This document shows positions 28,511 to 35,949 of a stretch of DNA of 64,000 bases, in pieces. The notes under the pieces were generated by a model. The model was not told where the DNA came from. It worked only from the letters and a program-made list of their open reading frames with translations, and did no database searches. How positions within the stretch are numbered: the first letter of the stretch is position 1; each line of letters starts with the position of its first letter. The stretch comes from Bacillota bacterium (GTDB lineage: Bacteria > Bacillota > Sulfobacillia > JACIYH01), in the NCBI GenBank assembly GCA_030019365.1, contig JASEFA010000003.1:186001-250000 (forward strand), written 5' to 3'. Both the position numbers and the translations under genes were made by a program.

Positions 28511-28724
28511 GGCATGGCGGCTTCCCCGGGGAGGGCTGGAATAGCGGGCGGCAGGTGAATGGGGGCGGGGGGTCGGCCGGTACGCGGGTCGGGGGCCGGG
28601 TGGAGCCGGACTCACGGGTCTGGCGGGTGCGCGAGCCGGGCGCGCAGGTCCGGCGGACGAGCCGGGCGGGAGAGGCAGGAATTTTCCATAAGCCGTTGAA
28701 TAAGGGGTAGTGGAGGTACTGCAG

Positions 28725-28763
28725 GCCGGCACTTTCCTACGCGGGTGCCGGCGCCGAGTCGGC
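28725..28763 (+). promoter_or_regulatory. Strong leader hairpin before the four-gene membrane operon
   Basis: GCCGGCAC (28725-28732) pairs perfectly with GTGCCGGC (28745-28752) around a 12-nt loop, and a second 4-bp stem, GCCG-AGT-CGGC, follows at 28753-28763. The AAGGAGGTGA ribosome site starts 17 nt later. There is no T-run, so it does not look like a terminator; mRNA stabilisation or translational control is possible. The rest of the 286-base gap (28511-28796) is GC-rich with an A/T-rich patch at 28680-28706 but no convincing promoter. Confidence 0.55.
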
Positions 28764-28796
28764 ATAGGTTAATGAGGGCAAGGAGGTGAACGGCTA

Positions 28797-29609
28797 GTGT
28801 CTTACCAGCTGGCGGCAGATCCGTACCTCGGCATCTTCGTCAAAGGCTCCTTCGTAGCGCTCATCATCTTCCTCGTCTATGCGATCCTGGTCTACTTCTT
28901 TATCCAGCGGGCGCGGGCGGGGCTTCCCATTCCCACCATCCGTAAGATCGCGGGACTGGAAGCTCTGGACGAGGCCATCGGCCGCGCCACCGAGATGGGG
29001 CGGCCGGTGAACTACGTGCCGGGCATCGGAGCATCGTACAACATGCAGACCATCGCTTCATACGCCATGCTCGGGCACGTGGCCAAGCGGACGGCGCAAT
29101 ACGACACCCGCTTTATCTTCACGTGCGCTGATCCTGTCGTGCTCCCCATCGCCGAGGAGATCATCCGGCAGTCCTACCTGGAGGCGGGGCGGCCCGACGC
29201 CTACAACCCGGACGACGTCAGGTTCCTCTCTGACTGGCAGTTCGGGTACTGCTCGGGCGTGCTGGGCATCTACCAGCGCGAGCGGCCGGCGGCCAACATC
29301 CTGTTCGGCGCCTTCTGGGCGGAATCCCTGATCTTCGCCGAAGAGGGCAACCGCACCGGGTCCATCCAGATCGGGGCCACCGCCAACATGCACCAGATTC
29401 CCTTCTTCGTGGCGGCCTGCGACTACGCCCTGATCGGCGAAGAGATGTACGCGGCCTCGGCTTACCTGGCCAAGGAGCCCGTGCTGTACGGCACCGTGGT
29501 ATCCCAGGACTGGATGCGCATCGCCTTCTTCGCGGTGATCATCATCGGGACTGTCTTCCAGATCGTCCAGGGGAAGGCCAACGTCATCACCAGCATCTTC
29601 AGCAAGTAG
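28797..29609 (+). CDS. Membrane-anchored protein, DUF6754-like (membrane operon gene 1)
   Basis: Function unknown; I recall similar sequences under DUF6754, not checked. The 270-residue protein has one membrane helix at each end (about 17-37 and 242-260) and a soluble middle of about 200 residues. That middle contains GRPVNYVPGIGASYNMQTIA, FIFTCADPVVLPIAEEI, SDWQFGYCSGVLGIY, and NRTGSIQIGATANMHQIPF. GTG start with a perfect AAGGAGGTGA. Codon use is typical of the window. First of four genes spaced 27-30 bases apart. Confidence 0.8.
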   Translation: MSYQLAADPYLGIFVKGSFVALIIFLVYAILVYFFIQRARAGLPIPTIRKIAGLEALDEAIGRATEMGRPVNYVPGIGASYNMQTIASYAMLGHVAKRTAQYDTRFIFTCADPVVLPIAEEIIRQSYLEAGRPDAYNPDDVRFLSDWQFGYCSGVLGIYQRERPAANILFGAFWAESLIFAEEGNRTGSIQIGATANMHQIPFFVAACDYALIGEEMYAASAYLAKEPVLYGTVVSQDWMRIAFFAVIIIGTVFQIVQGKANVITSIFSK

Positions 29610-29636
29610 GTCCGGCCCGAGAAGGGAGGTGTCATA

Positions 29637-30257
29637 ATGCGGAAAGAGCTTCCGACCATCATCTGCATCGTGATGGCGGCGGTCGTGGTCCTCTCCATGT
29701 ACGTCTTCCCCATCAACAACCTCAAGTGGATGGACATGTTCGATAACTGGAACAACCTGCTCTATTACCTGGCCATGGGCCTCGGCCTCATCAACCTGAC
29801 CCGCCTCCACGTGATGGCGGTGGTGAAGCGGCGTCCCAACTGGGTGTACAGCATCTGGCTACTGGTGTTCATGTGGGGATACTTCATCCTGGCCATGATC
29901 CAGACCGTGGACGGCCCGCAGGCGGACTGGGTGTTCCAGAACTTCATGACCCCCATCGACTCCACCGTGTTCGCCCTGCTGGCCTTCTACATCACCTCGG
30001 CCTCCTTCCGGGCCTTCCGGGCCAGGACCCTGGAAGCGACCCTGATGCTGCTCACCGCGTTCCTCGTCCTCCTGGGAACCTCTCCTCTGGGCGACCTCAT
30101 CATCCCGGGCTGGACCAGCGTAAAGGACTGGATCCTGAGCTTCCCCAACACGGGCGGGCAGCGCGGTATCACCATCGGTATCTACCTGGGTGCCCTGGCG
30201 GCGGCCCTGCGCGTCATGCTGGGCCTGGAGCGGGCGTACCTGGGCGGCGCGCGGTAA
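29637..30257 (+). CDS. Polytopic membrane protein (membrane operon gene 2)
   Basis: Not recognised. 206 residues with about six predicted helices (near 7-25, 41-60, 73-92, 106-125, 132-150 and 180-198). The loop WNNLLYYLAMGLGLINLTRL and an amphipathic tail with GGQRGITIGIYLG are notable. No transporter signature or cofactor motif is visible. ATG 29637 follows GGGAGG. Its tight spacing to genes 1 and 3 argues for a single membrane complex. Confidence 0.78.
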   Translation: MRKELPTIICIVMAAVVVLSMYVFPINNLKWMDMFDNWNNLLYYLAMGLGLINLTRLHVMAVVKRRPNWVYSIWLLVFMWGYFILAMIQTVDGPQADWVFQNFMTPIDSTVFALLAFYITSASFRAFRARTLEATLMLLTAFLVLLGTSPLGDLIIPGWTSVKDWILSFPNTGGQRGITIGIYLGALAAALRVMLGLERAYLGGAR

Positions 30258-30287
30258 AGATTCTGCCGGGAAAGGAGGTGCAACGTC

Positions 30288-31106
30288 GTGAGAGCACTGG
30301 TAGATCTGGACCGGCGGTGGATTTTCCTGGTGGTGTTCATCCTCATTGCCCTGGTGGTTATCTTCCCGTTGGGGCTGCCCGTACGGGTTACCCCCATGAC
30401 CACGGCGATGTACAACTATATCGACCAGCTCCCGGCGGGGTCGGTGCTCTGGCTGGGGCTTGACTACGGACCCAGCGTGGCCGGGGAGCTGAATCCCCAG
30501 CTTACTGCCGTAGTGAACCACGCTTTCCGCAAGAACCTGCGCATCATCACCTACACCATGTGGCAGACCCAGGGCACCATCGGGCGAAACATCATCAACA
30601 AGCTGCTGAAAGAGTATAACAAAGAGTACGGGAAGGACTGGGTGGACCTGGGCTTCAAGCCGGGTGGCGATACCAACCTCCGTCTCATGACCTCCAGCCT
30701 CAAGGAGGCGGCGGCAGGGGTGGACTACCAGGGCAAGTCCCTGGACGAGTTCCCCCTGACCAAGGAAGTGAAGGCCCTCGACAAGCCCTATGTGGCCCTC
30801 GTCGTCGACTTCCCGGCCGGTAGTCCTGGTGCTCCCCAGTACCTGGCCATCGTCACCGAGGTCAAGGGCGTGAAGATGGGCGTGGGGCAGATTCAGATGT
30901 CGGTGGCCGACTCCATGCAGTTCGTGCAGTCCGGGCAGTACACCGGTATGATCCCCGGCCTGCGGGGAGCGGCCGAGTACGAGAAGCTGATCGGCAAGCC
31001 TGCTGCCGCCATCCGGGCCATGGACGGGCAGACGCTGGCCTCGGCCTTCGTGGGCCTGCTCATCATCCTGGGCAACATCATCTACTTCAGCACCCGGAGC
31101 CGTTAG
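30288..31106 (+). CDS. Membrane-anchored protein with soluble core (membrane operon gene 3)
   Basis: Not recognised. 272 residues with the same architecture as gene 1: a helix near 11-30, a soluble domain of about 200 residues, and a C-terminal helix near 247-266. The soluble part has GSVLWLGLDYGPSVAGELNP, NLRIITYTMWQTQG, PYVALVVDFPAGSPGAPQYL and SMQFVQSGQYTGMIPGLRGA. The alternation of strand and helix suggests an alpha/beta domain. GTG 30288 follows GGAAAGGAGGTG. Possibly a distant relative of gene 1, judged from shape only. Confidence 0.78.
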   Translation: MRALVDLDRRWIFLVVFILIALVVIFPLGLPVRVTPMTTAMYNYIDQLPAGSVLWLGLDYGPSVAGELNPQLTAVVNHAFRKNLRIITYTMWQTQGTIGRNIINKLLKEYNKEYGKDWVDLGFKPGGDTNLRLMTSSLKEAAAGVDYQGKSLDEFPLTKEVKALDKPYVALVVDFPAGSPGAPQYLAIVTEVKGVKMGVGQIQMSVADSMQFVQSGQYTGMIPGLRGAAEYEKLIGKPAAAIRAMDGQTLASAFVGLLIILGNIIYFSTRSR

Positions 31107-31136
31107 GCGAGGCTGGACAGGTAAGGGGGTGAATTC

Positions 31137-31739
31137 ATGTCCACTGATGTGGGTGTCTGGCTACAGGTGATATGTACCATCGGCGTGCTGACTTACCTGT
31201 ACAAGGAGAACTGGTTCTGGCGCATCTTCGAGTACGCCATCGTGGCCGGCTTCACCGGGTACAGCCTGGCCTACGGCTACCACAACTACATCAAGCCCTT
31301 CATCGGAGAGAAGATGATCAAGGAGGGCCAGTGGTCCTTCCTGATCCCGCTCATCATGGGCATCCTGCTGTACGCCCGGTTCGTCTCGGGGTGGGGCTGG
31401 CTGGGCCGCTACGCCATGGCCTACATGATCGGCTACGGCGCCGGCTACACCCTGGGCTTCGACATCAAGCCCCTGCTGGGGCAGATCAGGGCCAGCTTCA
31501 TCAGCCTGAACAGCTTCAACAACATCATCCTGTGGCTGTTCGTGGTGACCTCGCTGGCATACTTCTTCTTCACGGTGAGCAGGGAGGCCCCGAGCATGAA
31601 GGGCCTGAGCACGGTGGGGAAGTGGGCCATCATGATCGCCCTGGGGGCCTCGTTCGGCAACACCATCCTGTACCGCTACAACCTGCTTTATCCCCGCATG
31701 AAGCTCATCTTCAACACCTGGTTGGGGCTGGGAGGCTGA
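31137..31739 (+). CDS. Polytopic membrane protein (membrane operon gene 4)
   Basis: Not recognised. 200 residues, about six helices, rich in Tyr, Phe and Gly, with YSLAYGYHNYIKPFIGEKM, MAYMIGYGAGYTLGF and NSFNNIILWLFVVTSLAYFF. ATG 31137 follows AAGGGGGTGA. Last gene of the operon: a strong hairpin follows 15 bases after its stop. As for genes 2 and 3, no catalytic motif is visible. Confidence 0.78.
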   Translation: MSTDVGVWLQVICTIGVLTYLYKENWFWRIFEYAIVAGFTGYSLAYGYHNYIKPFIGEKMIKEGQWSFLIPLIMGILLYARFVSGWGWLGRYAMAYMIGYGAGYTLGFDIKPLLGQIRASFISLNSFNNIILWLFVVTSLAYFFFTVSREAPSMKGLSTVGKWAIMIALGASFGNTILYRYNLLYPRMKLIFNTWLGLGG

Positions 31740-31754
31740 ATCGAGCAACCCGGC

Positions 31755-31788
31755 GGGGCCGTCCGGCGACGGGCGGCCCCGTTTCCTT
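31755..31788 (+). terminator. Intrinsic terminator-like hairpin after the membrane operon
   Basis: GGGGCCGTCC (31755-31764) pairs with GGGCGGCCCC (31771-31780), 10 bp including one G-T pair, around the loop GGCGAC. GTTTCCTT follows. The T-tract is short and interrupted, so termination may be partial, allowing read-through into the ABC transporter genes. Confidence 0.65.
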
Positions 31789-31894
31789 CGGGCCCATGTC
31801 ATCGTGCGGCGGGTTCTCTCGGTCCCCGGCGGGGGCGGGGTGCTGCAGGGGCGTGGCGGTACGACGGCGGGGCAGGCGCCGAGGGGGCGAGACG

Positions 31895-32602
31895 GTGGGA
31901 CTGCTGCTGCGCGCGGTGAACCTGCGCCGGGTGTTCGTGCAGGGCAGGCGGGTGGTGCACGCCCTCGCCGGGGTCAGCCTGGCGGTGGCGGCGGGGGAGT
32001 TCCTGGTCGTCACGGGGCCGTCCGGTTGCGGGAAGACCACCCTGCTCAACATCCTGACCGGGATGGACCGTCCCTCGGCGGGTGAGGTGGTGCTGGGGGA
32101 TGTGGCTTACAGCACTCTGAGCGAGGACGGGCTCTCCGCCCTGCGGCGGGAGCGCCTGGGGTATGTGTTCCAGTTTTACAACCTGTTGCCCCACCTGACC
32201 GCCCTGGAGAACGTGGCCCTGCCCCTGCGTTTCCGGGGGTGGGACGCTGCCCGGGCGGCCCGCCGGGCCAGGGAGATCCTGGAGGAGGTGGGACTGGGAG
32301 CCCGCATGCGCCACCGCCCCGGCCAGCTTTCCGGCGGCGAGCAGCAGCGGGTGGCCATCGCCCGGGCGGTGGCCCACGATCCCGACCTGGTGCTCGCAGA
32401 CGAACCCACCGGCAACCTGGACTCGCGTGCGGCTGCCCGGGTGGCCGATCTGTTCGCCCAGATCAACGGCCGGGGACGGACCCTGGTGGTGGTCAGCCAC
32501 GATCCCGCCCTGGTGGAACGGGCGGAGAAGGTGCTGGCCATGCGAGATGGGGCCGTTGCCGGTTCCGCCAGCAGCCGTTGCGGTGGGCAACCTGAGGCGT
32601 AG
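31895..32602 (+). CDS. ABC transporter ATPase of LolD/MacB type, first copy
   Basis: A 235-residue nucleotide-binding subunit. Walker A GPSGCGKTTLLNILTGMDRP near residue 43, Q-loop VFQFYNLLPHLTALENVALP, signature LSGGEQQRVAIARAVAHDP near 146, Walker B LVLADEPTGNLDS and switch VVVSHDPAL. The Q-loop and LDS pattern are those of the LolD/MacB/FtsE class that drives FtsX-like permeases. I choose GTG 31895 with GAGGGGG at 7 nt; an in-frame ATG at 31796 adds residues without similarity. No permease is adjacent: the next gene is a partner-family protein. Confidence 0.92.
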   Translation: MGLLLRAVNLRRVFVQGRRVVHALAGVSLAVAAGEFLVVTGPSGCGKTTLLNILTGMDRPSAGEVVLGDVAYSTLSEDGLSALRRERLGYVFQFYNLLPHLTALENVALPLRFRGWDAARAARRAREILEEVGLGARMRHRPGQLSGGEQQRVAIARAVAHDPDLVLADEPTGNLDSRAAARVADLFAQINGRGRTLVVVSHDPALVERAEKVLAMRDGAVAGSASSRCGGQPEA

Positions 32603-32656
32603 CGGGGAGGAGCTGGTGATGGGGAGGGCCGCGGTGCCCGGAAGGGGCGGCTGAAC

Positions 32657-33790
32657 ATGAGGGTGGAGCGGGTGTGGGGTGCGGGAGGGCGAGCCGCCTG
32701 CCGCCCCGGTGACGAAGTGGATCCGGCCAGCGTGGTGGGGTACGGGCCCGAGCCGCCGCCCCGGGCCGTCCTCCTGGAGGCCGATGCCGGGCGCACGGTA
32801 GCCACTCTGGTGCACCGGGTGGGCGACCGGGTGGGGCGGGGCGAAACCCTGGCCTTTTACTCCTTCATGTTCGGCCTGGGATATCGGGAGTTCGTTTCCC
32901 CGGTGGACGGCCGGGTGGTGGCAATGGAGCCAGGCCGGGTGCTGGTGCAGCCCTTCCCCCCTGAGGTAAAGGCCCTGGTGAGGGGCCGGGTGGAAGAGGT
33001 GAGGGAGGGCGGTGCGGTGATCGGGGTGGAGGGCACGCGGCTGGGAGCGGGGGCCGCCTGGGGGCCCGCCCGGGGGGGCGAGTTGATGGTGTTGCCCAAT
33101 GGGGAAGTGGCGGCCGCCCACCTGGGCCCCGCACACACCGGACGCGTGGTGGTGGGCGGCTGGGCGGCCCGGCAAGCCGTGGAGCGGGCCTTTGCCCTGG
33201 GGGTAGCGGCTCTCATCGTGGGGGGCGCGGCCCAGGCGGCCGTGGACTGGCTCGATGCCGTGCGCGGCCAGCTGTCAGTCGACGATTACCTGGCCCGGGT
33301 GTACGAAGGCCCCCGGGGCGGGGCGGGTGAACCCCTGTGGCAGGAACGGGAGGGCCTGCCCCTGACCCTGGTAACCCTGGAGGGATTCGGCCCGCTGCCC
33401 GTACCGGAGGAGGAATACCGCCTGCTGGCCGGGGCACAGGGCGCCTGGTGCTATGTGAGCGGCGAGGAATCCGTGCCTCCCTGGGTGGGGATAGTCGCGG
33501 CCGGCGAGACCGCCGCGCGGGGTGAGAGCGCCGGACCGGTGGGGCCGGGGGCCAGGGTGCGGCTGACCGGCCTGCGCCGGCAGGGCGAAGAAGGCACGGT
33601 GGTGGAGGTGCTGCCCGAACCCGTGGTGCTGGAAACTGAGGTGGCGGTGCCGGCCGCCCGCGTCAGGCTGCACGACGGCAGGCTGGTAGTGGTGCCCCTG
33701 GCCAACCTTCAGCCGTCTGGTTGCGAGCCGGGACGGCCAGACGGGCCGGGCGCCAGCCGGGGCCCGGGCACGGGGTCGCTGGCGAGGTGA
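32657..33790 (+). CDS. Divergent fourth copy of the GlmL partner protein, without its own ATPase
   Basis: 377 residues from ATG 32657. It follows the partner family in order: VGDRVGRGETLAFYSFMFGL with EFVSPVDGRVVAMEPGRVLV (barrel-sandwich part, aligning with copy 2), VKALVRGRVEEVREGGAVIG, GRVVVGGWAARQAVERAFAL, LVTLEGFGPLPVP, and a KOW-like end GARVRLTGLRRQGEEGTVVE. The SINGATQIRAG block of copies 1 and 2 is lost. No GlmL gene is adjacent; it sits between two ABC ATPase genes. No signal peptide or membrane helix, so it is not a classical membrane-fusion protein. Confidence 0.82.
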   Translation: MRVERVWGAGGRAACRPGDEVDPASVVGYGPEPPPRAVLLEADAGRTVATLVHRVGDRVGRGETLAFYSFMFGLGYREFVSPVDGRVVAMEPGRVLVQPFPPEVKALVRGRVEEVREGGAVIGVEGTRLGAGAAWGPARGGELMVLPNGEVAAAHLGPAHTGRVVVGGWAARQAVERAFALGVAALIVGGAAQAAVDWLDAVRGQLSVDDYLARVYEGPRGGAGEPLWQEREGLPLTLVTLEGFGPLPVPEEEYRLLAGAQGAWCYVSGEESVPPWVGIVAAGETAARGESAGPVGPGARVRLTGLRRQGEEGTVVEVLPEPVVLETEVAVPAARVRLHDGRLVVVPLANLQPSGCEPGRPDGPGASRGPGTGSLAR

Positions 33791-33797
33791 GTCGGGC

Positions 33798-34565
33798 ATG
33801 ACGGTGCTGGAGGGGAGGGGTCTTTCCCGCAGGTACGTGCTGGGGGAAGAGATCTGGGCGGTGAAAGACGTCGACCTGGCCCTTGCCCCCGGTGAGCTGG
33901 TGGTGGTGGCAGGTCCGTCTGGTTGCGGGAAGACCACCCTGCTTTCCCTCCTGGGGGCCATGGATCGCCCCACCTCTGGAGAGGTGTACCTGCAGGGCCG
34001 GGGGTACTCCCGCCTTGGCCCCGCGGGTCTGGCCCGGGTACGGCGGCAGCATGTGGGCTTCGTGTTTCAGGGATTCCACCTCATCCCCCACCTGCGGGCG
34101 TGGGAGAACGTGGTCCTGCCCCTGCGCATGACTGGTGTCAGGGGGCGGGCCGCGCGCCGCCGCGCCCTGGAGCTGCTGGAGAGCGTGGGCCTGGCGGAGC
34201 GGGCCCAGCACCTGCCGGGTGAGCTTTCCGGGGGCGAGCAGCAGCGGGTGGCGGTGGCCCGGGCCCTGGCCAACCGTCCCCTGGTGGTGCTGGCCGACGA
34301 GCCCACGGGCAACCTGGACGTTGCCTCGGGACGGGCCATAGCGGCCCTCTTCGACCGGTTCCGGCGGGAGGGGACGACCTTCCTGGTGGTGACCCACCAC
34401 CGGGAGACCTTCGCCCCCTGTGCCACCCGGGTGCTGGAGATGCGGGACGGTCGCCTTTACGGTCCCGCCGATCCCACCGCGGGTGCCGGCGGGCCTGCCG
34501 CCCGGGGGGCGGGTGTCAGCTCGGAGGGCACGGCCGGGTCAGGAGGGACCGGCCATGGCCGGTAG
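33798..34565 (+). CDS. ABC transporter ATPase of LolD/MacB type, second copy
   Basis: 255 residues from ATG 33798. Walker A GPSGCGKTTLLSLLGAMDRP near 38, Q-loop VFQGFHLIPHLRAWENVVLP, signature LSGGEQQRVAVARALANRP, Walker B LVVLADEPTGNLDV, switch LVVTHHRETF. The last 30 residues are Gly/Ala-rich. The stop overlaps the first permease by 11 nt, so this ATPase most likely powers the two following permeases. It is related to the first copy but clearly divergent, indicating an old duplication. Confidence 0.93.
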   Translation: MTVLEGRGLSRRYVLGEEIWAVKDVDLALAPGELVVVAGPSGCGKTTLLSLLGAMDRPTSGEVYLQGRGYSRLGPAGLARVRRQHVGFVFQGFHLIPHLRAWENVVLPLRMTGVRGRAARRRALELLESVGLAERAQHLPGELSGGEQQRVAVARALANRPLVVLADEPTGNLDVASGRAIAALFDRFRREGTTFLVVTHHRETFAPCATRVLEMRDGRLYGPADPTAGAGGPAARGAGVSSEGTAGSGGTGHGR

Positions 34566-35949
34566 GGTGTCCGGGCCGACGGGCAACCTGCGCGAAGAGG
34601 CCGGGCTGGCCCTGGGTAACCTGCGCCGCTGGTGGTGGCGCCATCTGCTCACCGCCCTGGTGCTGGGAGTGGGCATGGCAGTGTTGCTGCTCGGCCTGGG
34701 GTACATCTCCGCCCACGGTCGCCTGCTCAGCCGCGGTTCTCCCCAGGTCCGCCTGCCCTGCCGCCTGGTGATGAGGGTTCCCCCGGCAGTGCGGGTGATG
34801 GTCGATCCCGGCCAGCCCGAGAACAACATCCCCCCGACTTACCGGTACGAGAGCGTGTTCTCGGGGGATCTGGCCGCCGCGCTTGAGAAGGTCCAGGTGA
34901 CGTGGATGGAGGGGGCGGGATCGGTTCCCCTGTTCACCGGCCCGCTGGGCCAGGGGGAGGCGTGGTACGTGGTGCCGGAGGGGCGTCTGGTCGGTGCCCT
35001 CACGTGGCGGGCGGGCCGCCCGCCCCGGGCGCCTGGCGAGGTTGCTCTGCCGGCCGAATGGGCACGCCAGGCCGGCGTGGGCGAAGGCGACGTGGTGGAA
35101 CTGGGGACCGTCGATCCGGGGACCGGGTATCTGCGTGTGGAAGCGTACCGGGTGGTGGGAGTTTACGAGGGGATGGACCCCGTCCTGGCCGTTCCCTTGC
35201 TCCCTCTGGCCGGCGAGCGATGGCAGGGGCGCGACTTTGCCCGGGAGCTGAAGGATACCGGGGAGGTGGCCTGGCCCTACCCGAACATTTTGCTGGTCGA
35301 CTTGCCGCAGTCTTCAACCGGACTGTTTTTCCGCATCCTGGAGAACGAGGAGTACCGCATGGGGGAAATCCTGCGGGCCGGTACCCCCGGGGAAAGGGTG
35401 AGCGACCTCACCTGGCGCATGTACGGACCCGTGCAGTCGCTCTTCCCTCTGGTTTTCGTGTTCGCTGGGCTGGGCGTGTTTGCCAGCAGCCTGCTGGCCG
35501 TGCTGGACCGTCGCAGGGAGCTGGCCATTCTCAAAGCGATGGGCATACCGGGGGCGCAGATCGGACGGGTGCTGACCCTGGAGGCAGTGGCCGCCGGCCT
35601 GGTGGGGTCCCTGCTGGGGTGGGTGGGCGCCGTGCTGCTGCGACCCTGGCTGGTGGGTCCGGGTGGCGCCCCGGTCCCCATCTCGGCGACCATGGTGGCG
35701 GGTGCGGTCCTGGCCGTGCTGGTGACCGCGGGGCTGGCGGCGGCAGGGCCTGCAGCCATGGCGCGGGCGGCCACCGTGAACGAGCTCCTGCACGGGCGCA
35801 CCATCCGCCTGTGGCACCAGCGCGTGGGCGAGCGTGCGGGCGAGCGTGCGGGCGCGAGCCACCCGGGTGCAGTGGCCTCCGCGGAGGGTAACAGACCTGC
35901 GGCAGGGGGATACGGCGCGGCTGGCGGGCGGGGCAGGAGGGTGCTCTGA
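34555..35949 (+). CDS. FtsX/MacB-type ABC permease, first copy
   Basis: 464 residues from ATG 34555 (AGGAGGGAC upstream). One helix near 30-50, an outside domain of about 240 residues, then helices near 300-325, 345-370 and 380-405: the four-helix FtsX/MacB plan. LDRRRELAILKAMGIPGAQI is the coupling segment typical of these permeases, and AAMARAATVNELLHGR is the usual end. The tail after residue 420 is a low-complexity Arg/Gly/Ala stretch. The start of the next gene overlaps its stop. Confidence 0.88.
   Translation: MAGRVSGPTGNLREEAGLALGNLRRWWWRHLLTALVLGVGMAVLLLGLGYISAHGRLLSRGSPQVRLPCRLVMRVPPAVRVMVDPGQPENNIPPTYRYESVFSGDLAAALEKVQVTWMEGAGSVPLFTGPLGQGEAWYVVPEGRLVGALTWRAGRPPRAPGEVALPAEWARQAGVGEGDVVELGTVDPGTGYLRVEAYRVVGVYEGMDPVLAVPLLPLAGERWQGRDFARELKDTGEVAWPYPNILLVDLPQSSTGLFFRILENEEYRMGEILRAGTPGERVSDLTWRMYGPVQSLFPLVFVFAGLGVFASSLLAVLDRRRELAILKAMGIPGAQIGRVLTLEAVAAGLVGSLLGWVGAVLLRPWLVGPGGAPVPISATMVAGAVLAVLVTAGLAAAGPAAMARAATVNELLHGRTIRLWHQRVGERAGERAGASHPGAVASAEGNRPAAGGYGAAGGRGRRVL

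Noticed and set aside
28745-28763. The sequence GTGCCGGCGCCGAGTCGGC looks like the 3' end of a Cas9 tracrRNA (…CACCGAGTCGGTGC).
   Set aside because: There is no repeat array, no anti-repeat and no cas gene in the window. The similarity is a short GC-rich hairpin, and the position fits the leader of the membrane operon.
32657-33790. The orphan partner protein considered as an HlyD/MacA-type membrane-fusion protein of the adjacent ABC exporter.
   Set aside because: It lacks a signal peptide, membrane anchor and long coiled coil, and its block order follows the cytosolic GlmL partner family.
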